Source: Glaciihabitans arcticus (GTDB lineage: Bacteria > Actinomycetota > Actinomycetes > Actinomycetales > Microbacteriaceae). Taken from it: a DNA stretch of 64,000 nucleotides. This document shows positions 31,730 to 40,373 of the stretch, in pieces; position 1 is the stretch's first letter; the number at the start of each line of letters is the position of its first letter. The notes under the pieces are model-generated. The model was not told the origin of the DNA, searched no databases, and saw only the letters and a program-made list of their open reading frames with translations. A program made the translations under genes and the position numbers. The DNA is taken from assembly GCF_004310685.1 (NCBI RefSeq), contig NZ_SISG01000001.1:1798001-1862000 (forward strand), written 5' to 3'.

Positions 31730-33294
31730 CTCACGCTGACCGACACGGTGTGCCAGCCTTCGGCACCGTTCGGGACCACCCCGATCGAGTCGTCTCCGCT
31801 CTGCGCCCCGCCACTGGAATCGGTCGCCCGTGCCTGGATCTCGTGCTGGCCCGGCGTCGCGTCCCACTCGTACACCCACTGCACCCAGGTGTCGGCCGAG
31901 ATCGCGGTCGCGAGTTTCGCGGCCAGCCACGGTCCGCCGTCGACGCGCACCTCCACGCCGTCGATGCCGGTGTGCTGGGCCCAGGCGACGCCCGCGATCG
32001 GAACGGTCCCTGCGGTGATCCTGCGACCGTCGCGCGGCACGTCGATTCGGGATGACGTCTTGACGGGCCCGAGAGCACTCCACCCCCGGTTCGTCCAGTA
32101 GGCGTTCTCGTCGTCGAACCGCGTCACTCGCAATTCCGTCACCCACTTGGTGGCCGAGACGTAGCCGTAGAGGCCGGGAACCACCATGCGCACGGGGAAG
32201 CCGTGCTCGAGGGGAAGTGGTTCGCCGTTCATCCCGACCGCAAGGATGCTGTCGCGGTCCTGGTCCTGCAGCACCTCGAGGGGCGTGCCGGCCGTCCAGC
32301 CGTCGATGCTCGTGGAGAGCACCATGTCGGCGCCGGCCAGCGGCTTCGCGCGCGCCAGCAGGTTGTGGATCGGGTAGCCGAGCCACTTCGCGTTGCCGAC
32401 GAGGGTGCCGCCCACCTCGTTCGAGACGCACATGAGCGTCACGTAGGTCTCGATCATCGGAAGAGCGAGCAGCTCATCCCACGTGACCTCGATCTCGTTC
32501 TCGACCATGCCGGTGATGCGCAGCTTCCAGTCGGCGGTCTCGACGGAGGGCACCTGGATGGCGGTGTCGATGCGGTAGAAGCCCTCGTTGTCGGAGATCA
32601 CGGGGCTGAGGCCCGGGAGGCCGAGCTCTGCGCCCGCGGGAACCCCGGGGGCGACCACGGCCGGCTTCGGCAGGGTGACGGCCTCTCGGATGGCGGTGAC
32701 GGCCGTGACACTCGCGTTGACCATGCGCGCGCCGATTCCGACGACCGCGGAGGCACCCGCAACCGCCACGACCATCGTGAGGAAACCGCGGCGGTCGATG
32801 CGCCCGCGCGTCGTCTCGTCCGGTCCGCCGAGGGGCAGTTCGGGCGAGGACTCCTCCCAGCGATGCAGGCGACGGGTCACGCGGTGCAGGGTGAGCCCAC
32901 CGGCGAGCAGCCCAGCAAGGGTCGGGGCGGACCAGATTGCGGTCGACTCGGCGCGGGTCAGCACGGCCAGGAGCGCGACGGCGATCACAGCAAGCAGGAT
33001 CACCTTGCCCCACGGTGGGCGGCGGTACTCGACGATGCCCGCAGCGCACGCGAGGGCGATCACCACGACGCCCAGCACCACGAGCAGGGCGACCTTGTCG
33101 GCTGTGCCGAACAGGGCGATCGCGGCATCCTTCACCCACGGCGGCACGATGTCGATCACGAAGGAGCCGACCGCGAAGAGCGGGGCGCTGCTCGGGGCGA
33201 CCAGTAGGGCGACGGCTTCGGCCACGGCAAGTGCCACAACGGCGGAGACCACGCCGACGAGCGCGGCCCACAGGGTTATCGCGCGCGGGTTCAT
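31726..33294 (-). CDS. Membrane-bound sulfite-oxidase-like molybdopterin oxidoreductase
   Basis: 522 residues. Seen: four or five N-terminal membrane helices, an RIDRRGFLTMVVAVAG anchor, then the Mo-cofactor domain with the Mo-ligating Cys in TLMCVSNEVGG, the HGFPVRMVVPGLYGYVSATKW loop and a C-terminal Ig-like dimerisation domain (VRVDGGPWLAAKL, WDATPGQHEIQARATDSSGG). This is the full sulfite-oxidase architecture, unlike the shorter YedY-like copy at 26550-27812. ATG at 33294 follows TATTAT by 6 nt. Substrate unproven; sulfite or an organic S-oxide is likely. Confidence 0.88.
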   Translation of the reverse strand: MNPRAITLWAALVGVVSAVVALAVAEAVALLVAPSSAPLFAVGSFVIDIVPPWVKDAAIALFGTADKVALLVVLGVVVIALACAAGIVEYRRPPWGKVILLAVIAVALLAVLTRAESTAIWSAPTLAGLLAGGLTLHRVTRRLHRWEESSPELPLGGPDETTRGRIDRRGFLTMVVAVAGASAVVGIGARMVNASVTAVTAIREAVTLPKPAVVAPGVPAGAELGLPGLSPVISDNEGFYRIDTAIQVPSVETADWKLRITGMVENEIEVTWDELLALPMIETYVTLMCVSNEVGGTLVGNAKWLGYPIHNLLARAKPLAGADMVLSTSIDGWTAGTPLEVLQDQDRDSILAVGMNGEPLPLEHGFPVRMVVPGLYGYVSATKWVTELRVTRFDDENAYWTNRGWSALGPVKTSSRIDVPRDGRRITAGTVPIAGVAWAQHTGIDGVEVRVDGGPWLAAKLATAISADTWVQWVYEWDATPGQHEIQARATDSSGGAQSGDDSIGVVPNGAEGWHTVSVSVS

Positions 33295-33300
33295 CCTCGA

Positions 33301-33306
33301 ATAATA
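33301..33306 (-). promoter_or_regulatory. -10 box of the sulfite-oxidase-like gene
   Basis: TATTAT, exactly 6 nt before the ATG. Confidence 0.55.
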
Positions 33307-33329
33307 CGTCCGCAAGCGGTGAGGAAGCC

Positions 33330-34265
33330 CTACGACGTGACCAGGCGCGCGCCGTGCACCGGACCGGTCGCTCGCACGACCGTGAGCCGCGCAGCGGAGA
33401 GGGCTATCTGCAGCTCGAGCGCGCTGTCCAGGTCGGCGGCGAGGAAGGCCACGGTCGGCCCCGAGCCGGAGACGATGCCGGCGAGTGCGCCATTCTGCTC
33501 ACCCAGTTCGAGCACGGCCGCGAGCGAGGGCTGCAGGTGCAGCGCGGGAGCCTGGAGGTCGTTGTAGAGCGTCTCGGCGAGCATGTGCGGGTCGCCCGCG
33601 CGCAGCGCCTGCAGCACGTTCGAGTCGACGGTCGGCGCGACCGTTGCCGGGAAGATGTCCTGCGCGTGGCGGTCACGGTGGGTGTCGAGCTCGCTGTACA
33701 CGGCGGGCGTGGAAAGCCCGAAGTCGGCGAGGGCAAGCACCCACTGGTACTGCCCCTTCGCGAGGGCCGGGCTGAGCTGGTCACCGCGGCCGGTACCGAT
33801 GGCCGTGCCTCCGGTGAGGGCGAAGGGAACGTCGGCGCCGAGCTGGGCGGCGAGGTCGAGCATCTGTTCGCGGGGAACCTGGGTGCCCCAGAGAGCGTCA
33901 CAGGCCAGAAGGGTGGCTGCTGCATCCGCCGAACCGCCGCCCATGCCACCGGTCACCGGAACGTGCTTGTCGATCTCGAGATGCACACCGCCGCGGTACC
34001 CGGTCATTCGGGCGAGGAGACGGGCCGCCTTGATGGCGATGTTGGATCCATCGCTCGGCACCCGCGAGATGTCGACGGTGCCCGTGGTGACCACCGAGAA
34101 GTCGTCCGCGTGGCTCGCACGCACATCCTCGTAGAGGGAGACCGCCTGGTAGGCGATGGCCACATCGTGGTAGCCGTCCTCCAGCAGGGCACCCACTTTG
34201 AGGAACACATTGATCTTGCCCGGCGCTCTGGCGTGCACGACGGGAGAAGCAGTCGCGACGGTCAT
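33330..34265 (-). CDS. ispE: 4-diphosphocytidyl-2-C-methyl-D-erythritol kinase
   Basis: Phosphorylates CDP-methylerythritol in the non-mevalonate isoprenoid pathway. GHMP-kinase fold, 311 residues. Seen: [13 protein letters not shown] at the N-terminus, the ATP loop [19 protein letters not shown], and the C-terminal [14 protein letters not shown] follows TAAGGT by 7 nt, so besides read-through from rsmA it has its own promoter. The order metG-tatD-rsmA-ispE is conserved in actinobacteria and confirms the call. Confidence 0.96.
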   Translation of the reverse strand: MTVATASPVVHARAPGKINVFLKVGALLEDGYHDVAIAYQAVSLYEDVRASHADDFSVVTTGTVDISRVPSDGSNIAIKAARLLARMTGYRGGVHLEIDKHVPVTGGMGGGSADAAATLLACDALWGTQVPREQMLDLAAQLGADVPFALTGGTAIGTGRGDQLSPALAKGQYQWVLALADFGLSTPAVYSELDTHRDRHAQDIFPATVAPTVDSNVLQALRAGDPHMLAETLYNDLQAPALHLQPSLAAVLELGEQNGALAGIVSGSGPTVAFLAADLDSALELQIALSAARLTVVRATGPVHGARLVTS

Positions 34266-34272
34266 GAATCAC

Positions 34273-34278
34273 ACCTTA
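34273..34278 (-). promoter_or_regulatory. -10 box of ispE
   Basis: TAAGGT, 7 nt before the ATG. Confidence 0.45.
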
Positions 34279-34331
34279 GCCGAGTGACGTAGACGGTCTG
34301 GGACACCCTCCGCAGCGGGTAGGCTCCCGCC

Positions 34332-35168
34332 TCAGGCGGTGCGCGCGATCGCCAGGAAGTCGAGCACGCTGAGCTCCTCGCCGCGGGCTGTCGGCGGCAG
34401 GCCGGCCGCCTCGATGCGGGCGGATGCCGTCGCTGAACCGCCCAACAGTTCGGCGAGAGCCTGGCGCAGCATCTTGCGTCGCTGCTGGAACGCGGCGTCG
34501 ATGATGGCGAAGGTGGCGAGCCGCTCGGCCTCGGTGCCGGGCTGCTCGTGCCGGTCGAATCCGACGAGGATCGAGTCCACGTTCGGCACCGGCCAGAACA
34601 CCTGGCGACTGACCTTGCCCGCCGTGCGCCAGGTGCCGTACCAGGCGGCCTTGGCGCTCGGGGAGCCGTAGACCTTGGATCCGGGGGCTGCGGCAACGCG
34701 CTCCCCCACCTCGGCCTGCACCATGACGAGTCCGCGCTTCAGCGAGTCGAAGTGCTCGAGGAAGTGCAGCAGGACGGGCACGGAGACGTTGTACGGCAGG
34801 TTGGCGACGAGCACGCTCGGCACATCCGGAAGCGCAGGGATACGCAGCGCGTCAGCGGTGATCACAGTGAGTTTCGCGCCGGGCTGCATGAGCTCGACGG
34901 TGAGCGGCAGCTGGGTGGCGAGGCGCTCGTCGATCTCCACTGCTACGACGGATGCCCCGGTCTCGAGCAGCCCGAGGGTCAGAGACCCCAGCCCCGGCCC
35001 CACCTCGACGACGGTCTCCGACCCGACGACGCCGGCCGTTGCGACGATCTTGCGCACCGTATTCGCGTCGATGACGAAGTTCTGCCCGAGCTTCTTCGTG
35101 GGCTGGATGTCGAGCAGGGCGGCGAGATCCCGGATCTCGGCCGGCCCGAGGAGTTTCTTAGGTTTCAC
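34332..35168 (-). CDS. rsmA: 16S rRNA (adenine(1518)-N6/adenine(1519)-N6)-dimethyltransferase
   Basis: Dimethylates two adenines in the 3' hairpin of 16S rRNA during 30S maturation (KsgA). 278 residues. Seen: KKLGQNFVIDANTVRKIV, motif I VEVGPGLGSLTLGL, VAVEIDERLA and the catalytic LVANLPYNVSVPVL. GTG start placed directly after the TatD stop, with no intergenic base, so translation is coupled. Confidence 0.96.
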   Translation of the reverse strand: MKPKKLLGPAEIRDLAALLDIQPTKKLGQNFVIDANTVRKIVATAGVVGSETVVEVGPGLGSLTLGLLETGASVVAVEIDERLATQLPLTVELMQPGAKLTVITADALRIPALPDVPSVLVANLPYNVSVPVLLHFLEHFDSLKRGLVMVQAEVGERVAAAPGSKVYGSPSAKAAWYGTWRTAGKVSRQVFWPVPNVDSILVGFDRHEQPGTEAERLATFAIIDAAFQQRRKMLRQALAELLGGSATASARIEAAGLPPTARGEELSVLDFLAIARTA

Positions 35169-36098
35169 TCAGTCGACAATACGGTCATAAGAGAAGACCG
35201 GTTCCGTGACGGGCTCCGCATCCCAGAGTCCGTAGACGAACTCGGTGGTCGACGAGATCTGCGCGGCGAGCATCGAGACGTCGGTCTCGAGGTGCTTCGC
35301 CATCGCCCGCAGCGTGTACGGGATGAGGTACGGGGAGTTCGGCCGGCCACGGAAGGGAGTCGGCGTGAGGTAGGGGGCGTCGGTCTCGACGAGCAGCAGG
35401 TGGCGCGGAATCACCTCGAGGGCCTCGCGCAGGTTGTCGGCGTTCTTGAACGTGACGGTGCCGGAGAACGACAGGTACCAGCCGTTGTCGGCGGCCACGC
35501 GAGCGAGGTCCGCGTCGCCGCTGAAGCAGTGGAAGACGGTGCGTTCGGGGGCTCCGACGCGCAGGAGCGTCTCGACCACGGCGTCATGAGCGTCGCGATC
35601 GTGGATCTGCAGCGCGAGGTTGTGCTTCTTCGCGATCTCGATGTGCGCCTCGAAGGACTTGTGCTGCGACGCCCGTCCGCTCTCGTCGGTTCTGAAGAAG
35701 TCGAGCCCGGTTTCCCCGATGGCCCGCACCCGCGGTCGGGCCGCAAGCTCGTCGATTTCGGCGAGAGCCGCATCCAGTTCACCGGCTGCTTCGTAGCGCG
35801 GCGCCTCGTTCGGGTGGATCGCGACGGCGGCGAGCACCCGCGGCTCGTGAGCGGCGATCTCGGCCGACCAGCGACTCGTCTCGAGGTCGCCACCCACCTG
35901 CACCACACCGCGTACGCCGACGCTCGACGCTCGATCGAGGTGCTCGCGGTATTCCATCGGGTTCACGCCGTCGGCGATCTCCAGGTGCGTGTGGTTGTCG
36001 TACACACCGACGGTCAGCGCCTCGGGGATGGGCGGATACTCGAGGTCCCGATCCTCCGAGAGGTGTCGATTCCGAATGTGCTCGCCCATGGGGGTCAC
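35169..36098 (-). CDS. TatD-family metal-dependent hydrolase
   Basis: A TIM-barrel deoxyribonuclease/hydrolase of 309 residues. Seen: the metal-binding DNHTHLEIADG, AVAIHPNEA, GETGLDFFR, LQIHDRDAHD, FHCFSGD and LVETDAPYLTP. These include all metal ligands of the family (3'-5' DNase in DNA repair and quality control). Starts at a GTG overlapping the metG stop; a downstream ATG three codons in is also possible. A short N-terminal extension of about 30 residues precedes the barrel. Confidence 0.93.
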   Translation of the reverse strand: MTPMGEHIRNRHLSEDRDLEYPPIPEALTVGVYDNHTHLEIADGVNPMEYREHLDRASSVGVRGVVQVGGDLETSRWSAEIAAHEPRVLAAVAIHPNEAPRYEAAGELDAALAEIDELAARPRVRAIGETGLDFFRTDESGRASQHKSFEAHIEIAKKHNLALQIHDRDAHDAVVETLLRVGAPERTVFHCFSGDADLARVAADNGWYLSFSGTVTFKNADNLREALEVIPRHLLLVETDAPYLTPTPFRGRPNSPYLIPYTLRAMAKHLETDVSMLAAQISSTTEFVYGLWDAEPVTEPVFSYDRIVD

Positions 36099-37678
36099 TC
36101 TCCTGCAGTCTCGATTCGTGGGAACAGCGCGTCGAGCGAGCCGACTCGACTCCCGACGGGCAGTTGGGCCCAGTGTCCCGCATCCACCACAACCTGGTCT
36201 GTGAGTTCTCCAAGACCTGAAAAAGCGCCGAGAGCCGTCCAGAGCTTCGCAGTCGCCTCCGGGATGACGGGCGACAGCAGCACGGCGAGGGCGCGCAGCC
36301 CGTCCGCGGTCGTGTACAGAACGGTTCCGAGGCGCTCGCGCGTCTCGTCACTCTTCGCGAGAACCCACGGCTCCTGGATGGTGATGTAGCCGTTCAGTTC
36401 ATCGACGATCGTCCAGATCGCGGCGATCGCCTCGTGAATCGCCAGCTTCTCGATCGACGCATCCGCCTTGTCCGCGGCATCCCGAACGATCTTCTGGATG
36501 GCGAGATCGGCCTCCGTGTATTCACCCGGCGCAGGCACGAGCCCGTCGTAGTAGCGGTTGATCATCGCGATCACACGGGAGGCGAGGTTTCCGAAACCGT
36601 TGGCGAGCTCGGAGTGGTAGCGGGCGCTGAGGTCCTCCCAGCTGAACGAGCCGTCCTGCCCGAAGCTGATCGCGCTCATGAAGTAGTAACGGAAGGCGTC
36701 GACGCCGAAGGTGTCGGTGATCTGGCTCGGAGCGATACCGGTGAGCTTCGACTTGCTCATCTTCTCGCCGCCGACCAACAGCCAGCCGTGTCCGAAGACC
36801 TGCCTGGGCACCTCGAGGCCTGCGGCCATGAGCATGGCCGGCCAGATGACCGCGTGGAAGCGGGCGATGTCCTTGCCGACCAGCTGTGTGGCGGGCCAGC
36901 GACGCTTGAATGTCTCGTCGTCGGTGCCGTAGCCGATCGCGGAGATGTAGTTGAGCAGCGCATCGAACCATACGTAGACGACGTGGCTGTGATCCCACGG
37001 GATCTTCACGCCCCAGTCGAAGCTCGACCGGGAGATCGACAGGTCGCTGAGCCCCTGCTTGACGAACTGCAGGATCTCGTTGCGCACGCTCTCCGGCTGG
37101 ATGAAGTCGGGGCGCGCTGCGTACAGGTCGAGCAGCTTCTGTTGGAAGTCGCTCATGCGGAAGAAGTAGTTGGTCTCCTTGAGCACCTCGATGGGGCGAC
37201 CGTGGATCTTGCAGACCAGCTGGCCGGCATAGTCCCCGTCCGGCGTCTCCATCAGGTCGTCGAGCTGCTTGTACTCCTCGCAACCGACGCAGTAGTAGCC
37301 CTCGTACTCGCCCGAGTAGATGTACCCGTCGTCGTAGAGCTTCTGCAGGAAGATCGTGACGGCCGCCTCGTGGCGCTCGTCGGTGGTGCGGATGAAGTCG
37401 TCGTTCTGGATGTTGATCGTCTCGAGCAGCGGAAGCCAGGCTTCGTTGACGAGCTTGTCGGCCCACGCCTGCGGCGTCGTGTCATTGGCGACGGCAGTGC
37501 GCAGGATCTTCTGGCCGTGCTCGTCGGTTCCCGTCAGCAGCCAGGTGTCGTCACCCGACTGGCGGTGCCATCGTGCGAGAACGTCAGCCGCAACCTCTGT
37601 GTACGCGTGGCCGATGTGGGGCACGTCGTTGACATAGAAGATGGGCGTCGCGATATAGAAGGAGTCTCCGGCGGCCAT
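36095..37678 (-). CDS. metG: Methionine-tRNA ligase
   Basis: Charges tRNA-Met. Class I synthetase of 527 residues. Seen: the HIGH-like PHIGHAYTEV, the zinc-binding region YCVGCEEY with only the first Cys pair obvious, the KMSKS loop EKMSKSKL, and the anticodon-binding helical domain. There is no C-terminal tRNA-binding EMAP extension, as usual for the short actinobacterial form. TAGGAT lies 6 nt before the ATG. First gene of the metG-tatD-rsmA-ispE transcript. Confidence 0.97.
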   Translation of the reverse strand: MAAGDSFYIATPIFYVNDVPHIGHAYTEVAADVLARWHRQSGDDTWLLTGTDEHGQKILRTAVANDTTPQAWADKLVNEAWLPLLETINIQNDDFIRTTDERHEAAVTIFLQKLYDDGYIYSGEYEGYYCVGCEEYKQLDDLMETPDGDYAGQLVCKIHGRPIEVLKETNYFFRMSDFQQKLLDLYAARPDFIQPESVRNEILQFVKQGLSDLSISRSSFDWGVKIPWDHSHVVYVWFDALLNYISAIGYGTDDETFKRRWPATQLVGKDIARFHAVIWPAMLMAAGLEVPRQVFGHGWLLVGGEKMSKSKLTGIAPSQITDTFGVDAFRYYFMSAISFGQDGSFSWEDLSARYHSELANGFGNLASRVIAMINRYYDGLVPAPGEYTEADLAIQKIVRDAADKADASIEKLAIHEAIAAIWTIVDELNGYITIQEPWVLAKSDETRERLGTVLYTTADGLRALAVLLSPVIPEATAKLWTALGAFSGLGELTDQVVVDAGHWAQLPVGSRVGSLDALFPRIETAGE

Positions 37679-37684
37679 TGCTCC

Positions 37685-37690
37685 ATCCTA
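37685..37690 (-). promoter_or_regulatory. -10 box of metG
   Basis: TAGGAT, exactly 6 nt before the ATG. Confidence 0.5.
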
Positions 37691-37730
37691 AAGGTCGAGG
37701 AAAGTCGGGGCTCGCGTGTTACACCGGGTC

Positions 37731-37736
37731 TAGGCT
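37731..37736 (+). promoter_or_regulatory. -10 box of the 116-aa secreted protein gene
   Basis: TAGGCT, exactly 6 nt before the ATG at 37743. Confidence 0.5.
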
Positions 37737-37742
37737 GACGGC

Positions 37743-38093
37743 ATGCCGACGCTGCCGCGCATCACGCTCGTGGTGCTGGCGTGCGCCGTGTGGCTGGTCG
37801 GTGCCGCGGTCGCGGGTTCCGATGCCAGCTACAGCGATCGCCGGGTGTCCTGCATTCTTGTTCCGAGTGGTGCAGAACTTCCAGCGCTCACGACTCCCCC
37901 GGTGCAGAGTGGTTCGCCCGCGATTCTCGCTTTCCCTGTCGAGAGCGGAACCGAGGCGGGCTCGACCAGCACCGTTCTCTGGGAGGACGTCTACGGCGAG
38001 CAGCACATCGCCGTGGATCCTGATGACGCCCTGCGCGAGCAGCTCCTACGCAATGGCAACATACAACTAGCGAGAGCCTGCGCCTCTTCCTAA
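37743..38093 (+). CDS. Hypothetical secreted or membrane-anchored protein (116 aa)
   Basis: Not recognised. One hydrophobic N-terminal segment (ITLVVLACAVWLVGAAVAG) acts as signal peptide or anchor; no lipobox. The rest is a small beta-rich domain with two Cys that could form a disulfide. TAGGCT 6 nt before the ATG supports the start and makes it a real gene. It is followed 29 nt later by another small secreted protein with its own promoter. Confidence 0.6.
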   Translation: MPTLPRITLVVLACAVWLVGAAVAGSDASYSDRRVSCILVPSGAELPALTTPPVQSGSPAILAFPVESGTEAGSTSTVLWEDVYGEQHIAVDPDDALREQLLRNGNIQLARACASS

Positions 38094-38110
38094 ATCATCC
38101 CCCTCACCCC

Positions 38111-38116
38111 TACCCT
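38111..38116 (+). promoter_or_regulatory. -10 box of the 174-aa secreted protein gene
   Basis: TACCCT, exactly 6 nt before the ATG at 38123. Confidence 0.45.
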
Positions 38117-38122
38117 TCGATC

Positions 38123-38647
38123 ATGAACATCGGTCGGGTTATCGTCGGTGGCAGCGCCGTGCTCGCGCTGGCGGCCGGGACGGGGTTCGTCGCGACCGTG
38201 TTCTCGCCGTCCGACCTGCAGGCCGACGCCGGCGGAATGTGCGCGGACTCGAACTACATGGACGACGTGCTGGTGGGCATGCCGATCAGCAACAACAGCA
38301 AGGACGCGATCGAACTGACGTCGGCGCGAGTCGAGTCGCTCGAGGGCGTCACTGTGAAGGGAACGTGGATCAACCCGATCGACGGTTCGGGCAACAACGT
38401 CGGCAGCGTCGAGTACTCGCCCGAGGCCATGGACACCTACGCGCTCCATCCCGTCGGGGGCACCATGGTGCCGCCCGGGGAAACAACGAATGTCGTCTTC
38501 GGTATCGCCACCGACGACGGACTGGGAAGGGCCCGCGACTTCTCCGTGGACTACATCGGCAACTACGGCATCAGCCACACCCGGACGGCCACGGGAGTCT
38601 TCGGGTTCTCCCGAGGCAACACCGAGTCCGAAGAGTGCACCTCGTAG
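38123..38647 (+). CDS. Hypothetical secreted protein (174 aa)
   Basis: Not recognised. Signal peptide or anchor at residues 5-28 (VIVGGSAVLALAAGTGFVAT) and an extracellular beta-sandwich-like domain with GGMCADSNYMDDVLVGMPIS and a near-terminal EECTS; the two Cys may pair. The pattern of alternating hydrophobic strands (VTVKGTWINPIDG, TNVVFGIATDDG) suggests an immunoglobulin-like surface domain. It has its own promoter. Ends back to back with rsmI. Confidence 0.6.
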   Translation: MNIGRVIVGGSAVLALAAGTGFVATVFSPSDLQADAGGMCADSNYMDDVLVGMPISNNSKDAIELTSARVESLEGVTVKGTWINPIDGSGNNVGSVEYSPEAMDTYALHPVGGTMVPPGETTNVVFGIATDDGLGRARDFSVDYIGNYGISHTRTATGVFGFSRGNTESEECTS

Positions 38648-39457
38648 CTATTTCTTAGCCAGCGCGCCTTCGTACAGCTCGCGCTTCGAGAGCCCGGTCT
38701 GCTCCGCGACCTCCGAGGCCGCCTCCTTGAGTCGCAGCCCGCCGCCGACGAGCGCCAGCACCTGGGCGATCCCTGTCGGCAGGTCGGATGTCGCGGGCTC
38801 AGCCCCCTCCACGACGATGCAGATCTCACCTCGGGCGCCCTCGGCGAAGTGCTGCGCCACGTCGGCGGCGGTGCCGCGGTACACCTCCTCATGGAGTTTC
38901 GTGAGCTCGCGGCACACCACAACGCGACGATCCGCACCCAGGGCCGTGACGATGTCGGCGAGCGCAGCGGGCAGGCGATTGGGCGACTCGAAGAAGACCA
39001 TGGTGCGCTCCTCCCTCGCGAGAGCGGCAAAGTAGGTGACGCGGCTCTTGCGCGGAAGGAAACCCTCGAAGCTGAACCGATCCGTCGGCAGCCCGGACAC
39101 GGCGAGCGCCGTGAGCACCGCACTCGGTCCCGGGAGCGCCGTGACCGTCACGCCCGCGGCGGCCGCAGCAGCGACCAGCGGAAACCCGGGGTCGCTGATG
39201 GCGGGCATTCCGGCGTCGGAGAGCACAAGCACGTCCAGATCACGAGCGAGGGCCACGATCTCGACGGCCTTCTCGGTCTCGTTGTGTTCGTGCAGCGGAA
39301 TCAGCCGGGGCCGGTTCTCGATGCCGAGCGCGCGCATGAGGTGGATCGTGGTGCGGGTGTCCTCCGAGGCGATGACCTCCGCGTTGGTGAGGGCTTCGAT
39401 GAGTCGCTTCGACGCGTCGCCGAGGTTGCCGATGGGCGTCGCGGCGAGGATGATCAC
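38648..39457 (-). CDS. rsmI: 16S rRNA (cytidine(1402)-2'-O)-methyltransferase
   Basis: Methylates the ribose of C1402 in the ribosomal P site. 269 residues of the tetrapyrrole-methylase fold. Seen: ILAATPIGNLGDAS at the N-terminus, ASEDTRTT, LVLSDAGMPAISDPG and ALPGPSAVLTALAVSGLPTD. GTG start with TAAGCT 6 nt upstream. Divergent from an EamA transporter and near the PMT mannosyltransferase; rsmI next to pmt is a widespread actinobacterial order. Confidence 0.95.
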   Translation of the reverse strand: MIILAATPIGNLGDASKRLIEALTNAEVIASEDTRTTIHLMRALGIENRPRLIPLHEHNETEKAVEIVALARDLDVLVLSDAGMPAISDPGFPLVAAAAAAGVTVTALPGPSAVLTALAVSGLPTDRFSFEGFLPRKSRVTYFAALAREERTMVFFESPNRLPAALADIVTALGADRRVVVCRELTKLHEEVYRGTAADVAQHFAEGARGEICIVVEGAEPATSDLPTGIAQVLALVGGGLRLKEAASEVAEQTGLSKRELYEGALAKK

Positions 39458-39463
39458 CCGCCC

Positions 39464-39469
39464 AGCTTA
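39464..39469 (-). promoter_or_regulatory. -10 box of rsmI
   Basis: TAAGCT, 6 nt before the GTG. It overlaps the -10 box of the divergent EamA gene by two bases, so the two promoters cannot be occupied together. Confidence 0.5.
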
Positions 39470-39473
39470 GGCT
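39468..39473 (+). promoter_or_regulatory. -10 box of the EamA transporter gene
   Basis: TAGGCT, 6 nt before the GTG at 39480. Confidence 0.5.
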
Positions 39474-39479
39474 TGCCGG

Positions 39480-40373
39480 GTGCCGACCACCGCGACAGCC
39501 CGAGTGCCCCTGGGCGCGGTCGGCTTTGTGATCATCGGACTCGCCTGCCAGGAGGTGGGCGCCTCGATCGCCGTGCTGTTGTTCCCGCAGGTGGGGCCAG
39601 CTGGCATGGTCACACTGCGGCTGGTGTTCTCCGCCGCGATCCTGCTCGCCGTCGCGAGGCCGCGACTGCGGGGCATCCCGGGTCGCAGTTGGGTGATCAT
39701 CACCGTCTTCGGACTCGTGCTGGGCAGCATGAACCTGCTCTTCTACGAGGCCATCTCGCGCATCGACCTGGGCGCGGCCGTCACGATCGAGGTGCTCGGC
39801 CCGCTCGTGCTCTCCGTGATCGTCGCGCGTCGCGCCATCGCCTGGCTGTGGGCCGTACTCGCCTTCGCGGGCGTCGCGCTGCTCGGCTCGGGCGGCTTCC
39901 ACGATCTCGATCTCGTCGGCGTGCTCTTCGCGCTCGGCGCCGCGGTGACCTGGGCGCTCTACATCCTCTCCTCGCGACGCACCGGCGAGATCATCGAGGG
40001 GCTCGGCGGCCTCGCGATCGCCATGGCCATCGGCGCTCTCGCCGTTCTGCCGTTCGGGATAGCGCAGGCCGGAGCCACCCTCCTGCACCCCGCGGTGCTC
40101 GGCCTCGGCGCGGCGGTGGCCCTTCTCTCCTCCGCCATCCCCTACGCCCTCGAACTCATCGCCCTGCGGCGCATCAGCGCAGCCACCTTCTCCGTCCTGA
40201 TGGCGACCTCGCCGGGCATCGCGACGCTCGCCGGCTTCCTCATTTTGCAGCAGCACATCGGCTGGCTCGAGGCCGGCGGCATCGCCCTCGTGATCTGCGC
40301 GTCCATCGGCGCCGTGCGCATGCGGGAGCGGCGAGAGCCCGAGGCCGCCGTCATCGAGGAGGCGCCCGCGTGA
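39480..40373 (+). CDS. EamA/RhtA-like drug-metabolite transporter
   Basis: 297 residues with about ten membrane helices in two EamA repeats. Seen: LLFYEAISRIDLGAAVTIEVLGPLV and, in the second repeat, YALELIALRRISAATFSVLMA, as in RhtA-type homoserine/threonine exporters. Likely exports a small metabolite or amino acid. GTG start; its stop overlaps the GTG of the mannosyltransferase, an unusual coupling of a transporter with a protein O-mannosyltransferase. Confidence 0.87.
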   Translation: MPTTATARVPLGAVGFVIIGLACQEVGASIAVLLFPQVGPAGMVTLRLVFSAAILLAVARPRLRGIPGRSWVIITVFGLVLGSMNLLFYEAISRIDLGAAVTIEVLGPLVLSVIVARRAIAWLWAVLAFAGVALLGSGGFHDLDLVGVLFALGAAVTWALYILSSRRTGEIIEGLGGLAIAMAIGALAVLPFGIAQAGATLLHPAVLGLGAAVALLSSAIPYALELIALRRISAATFSVLMATSPGIATLAGFLILQQHIGWLEAGGIALVICASIGAVRMRERREPEAAVIEEAPA

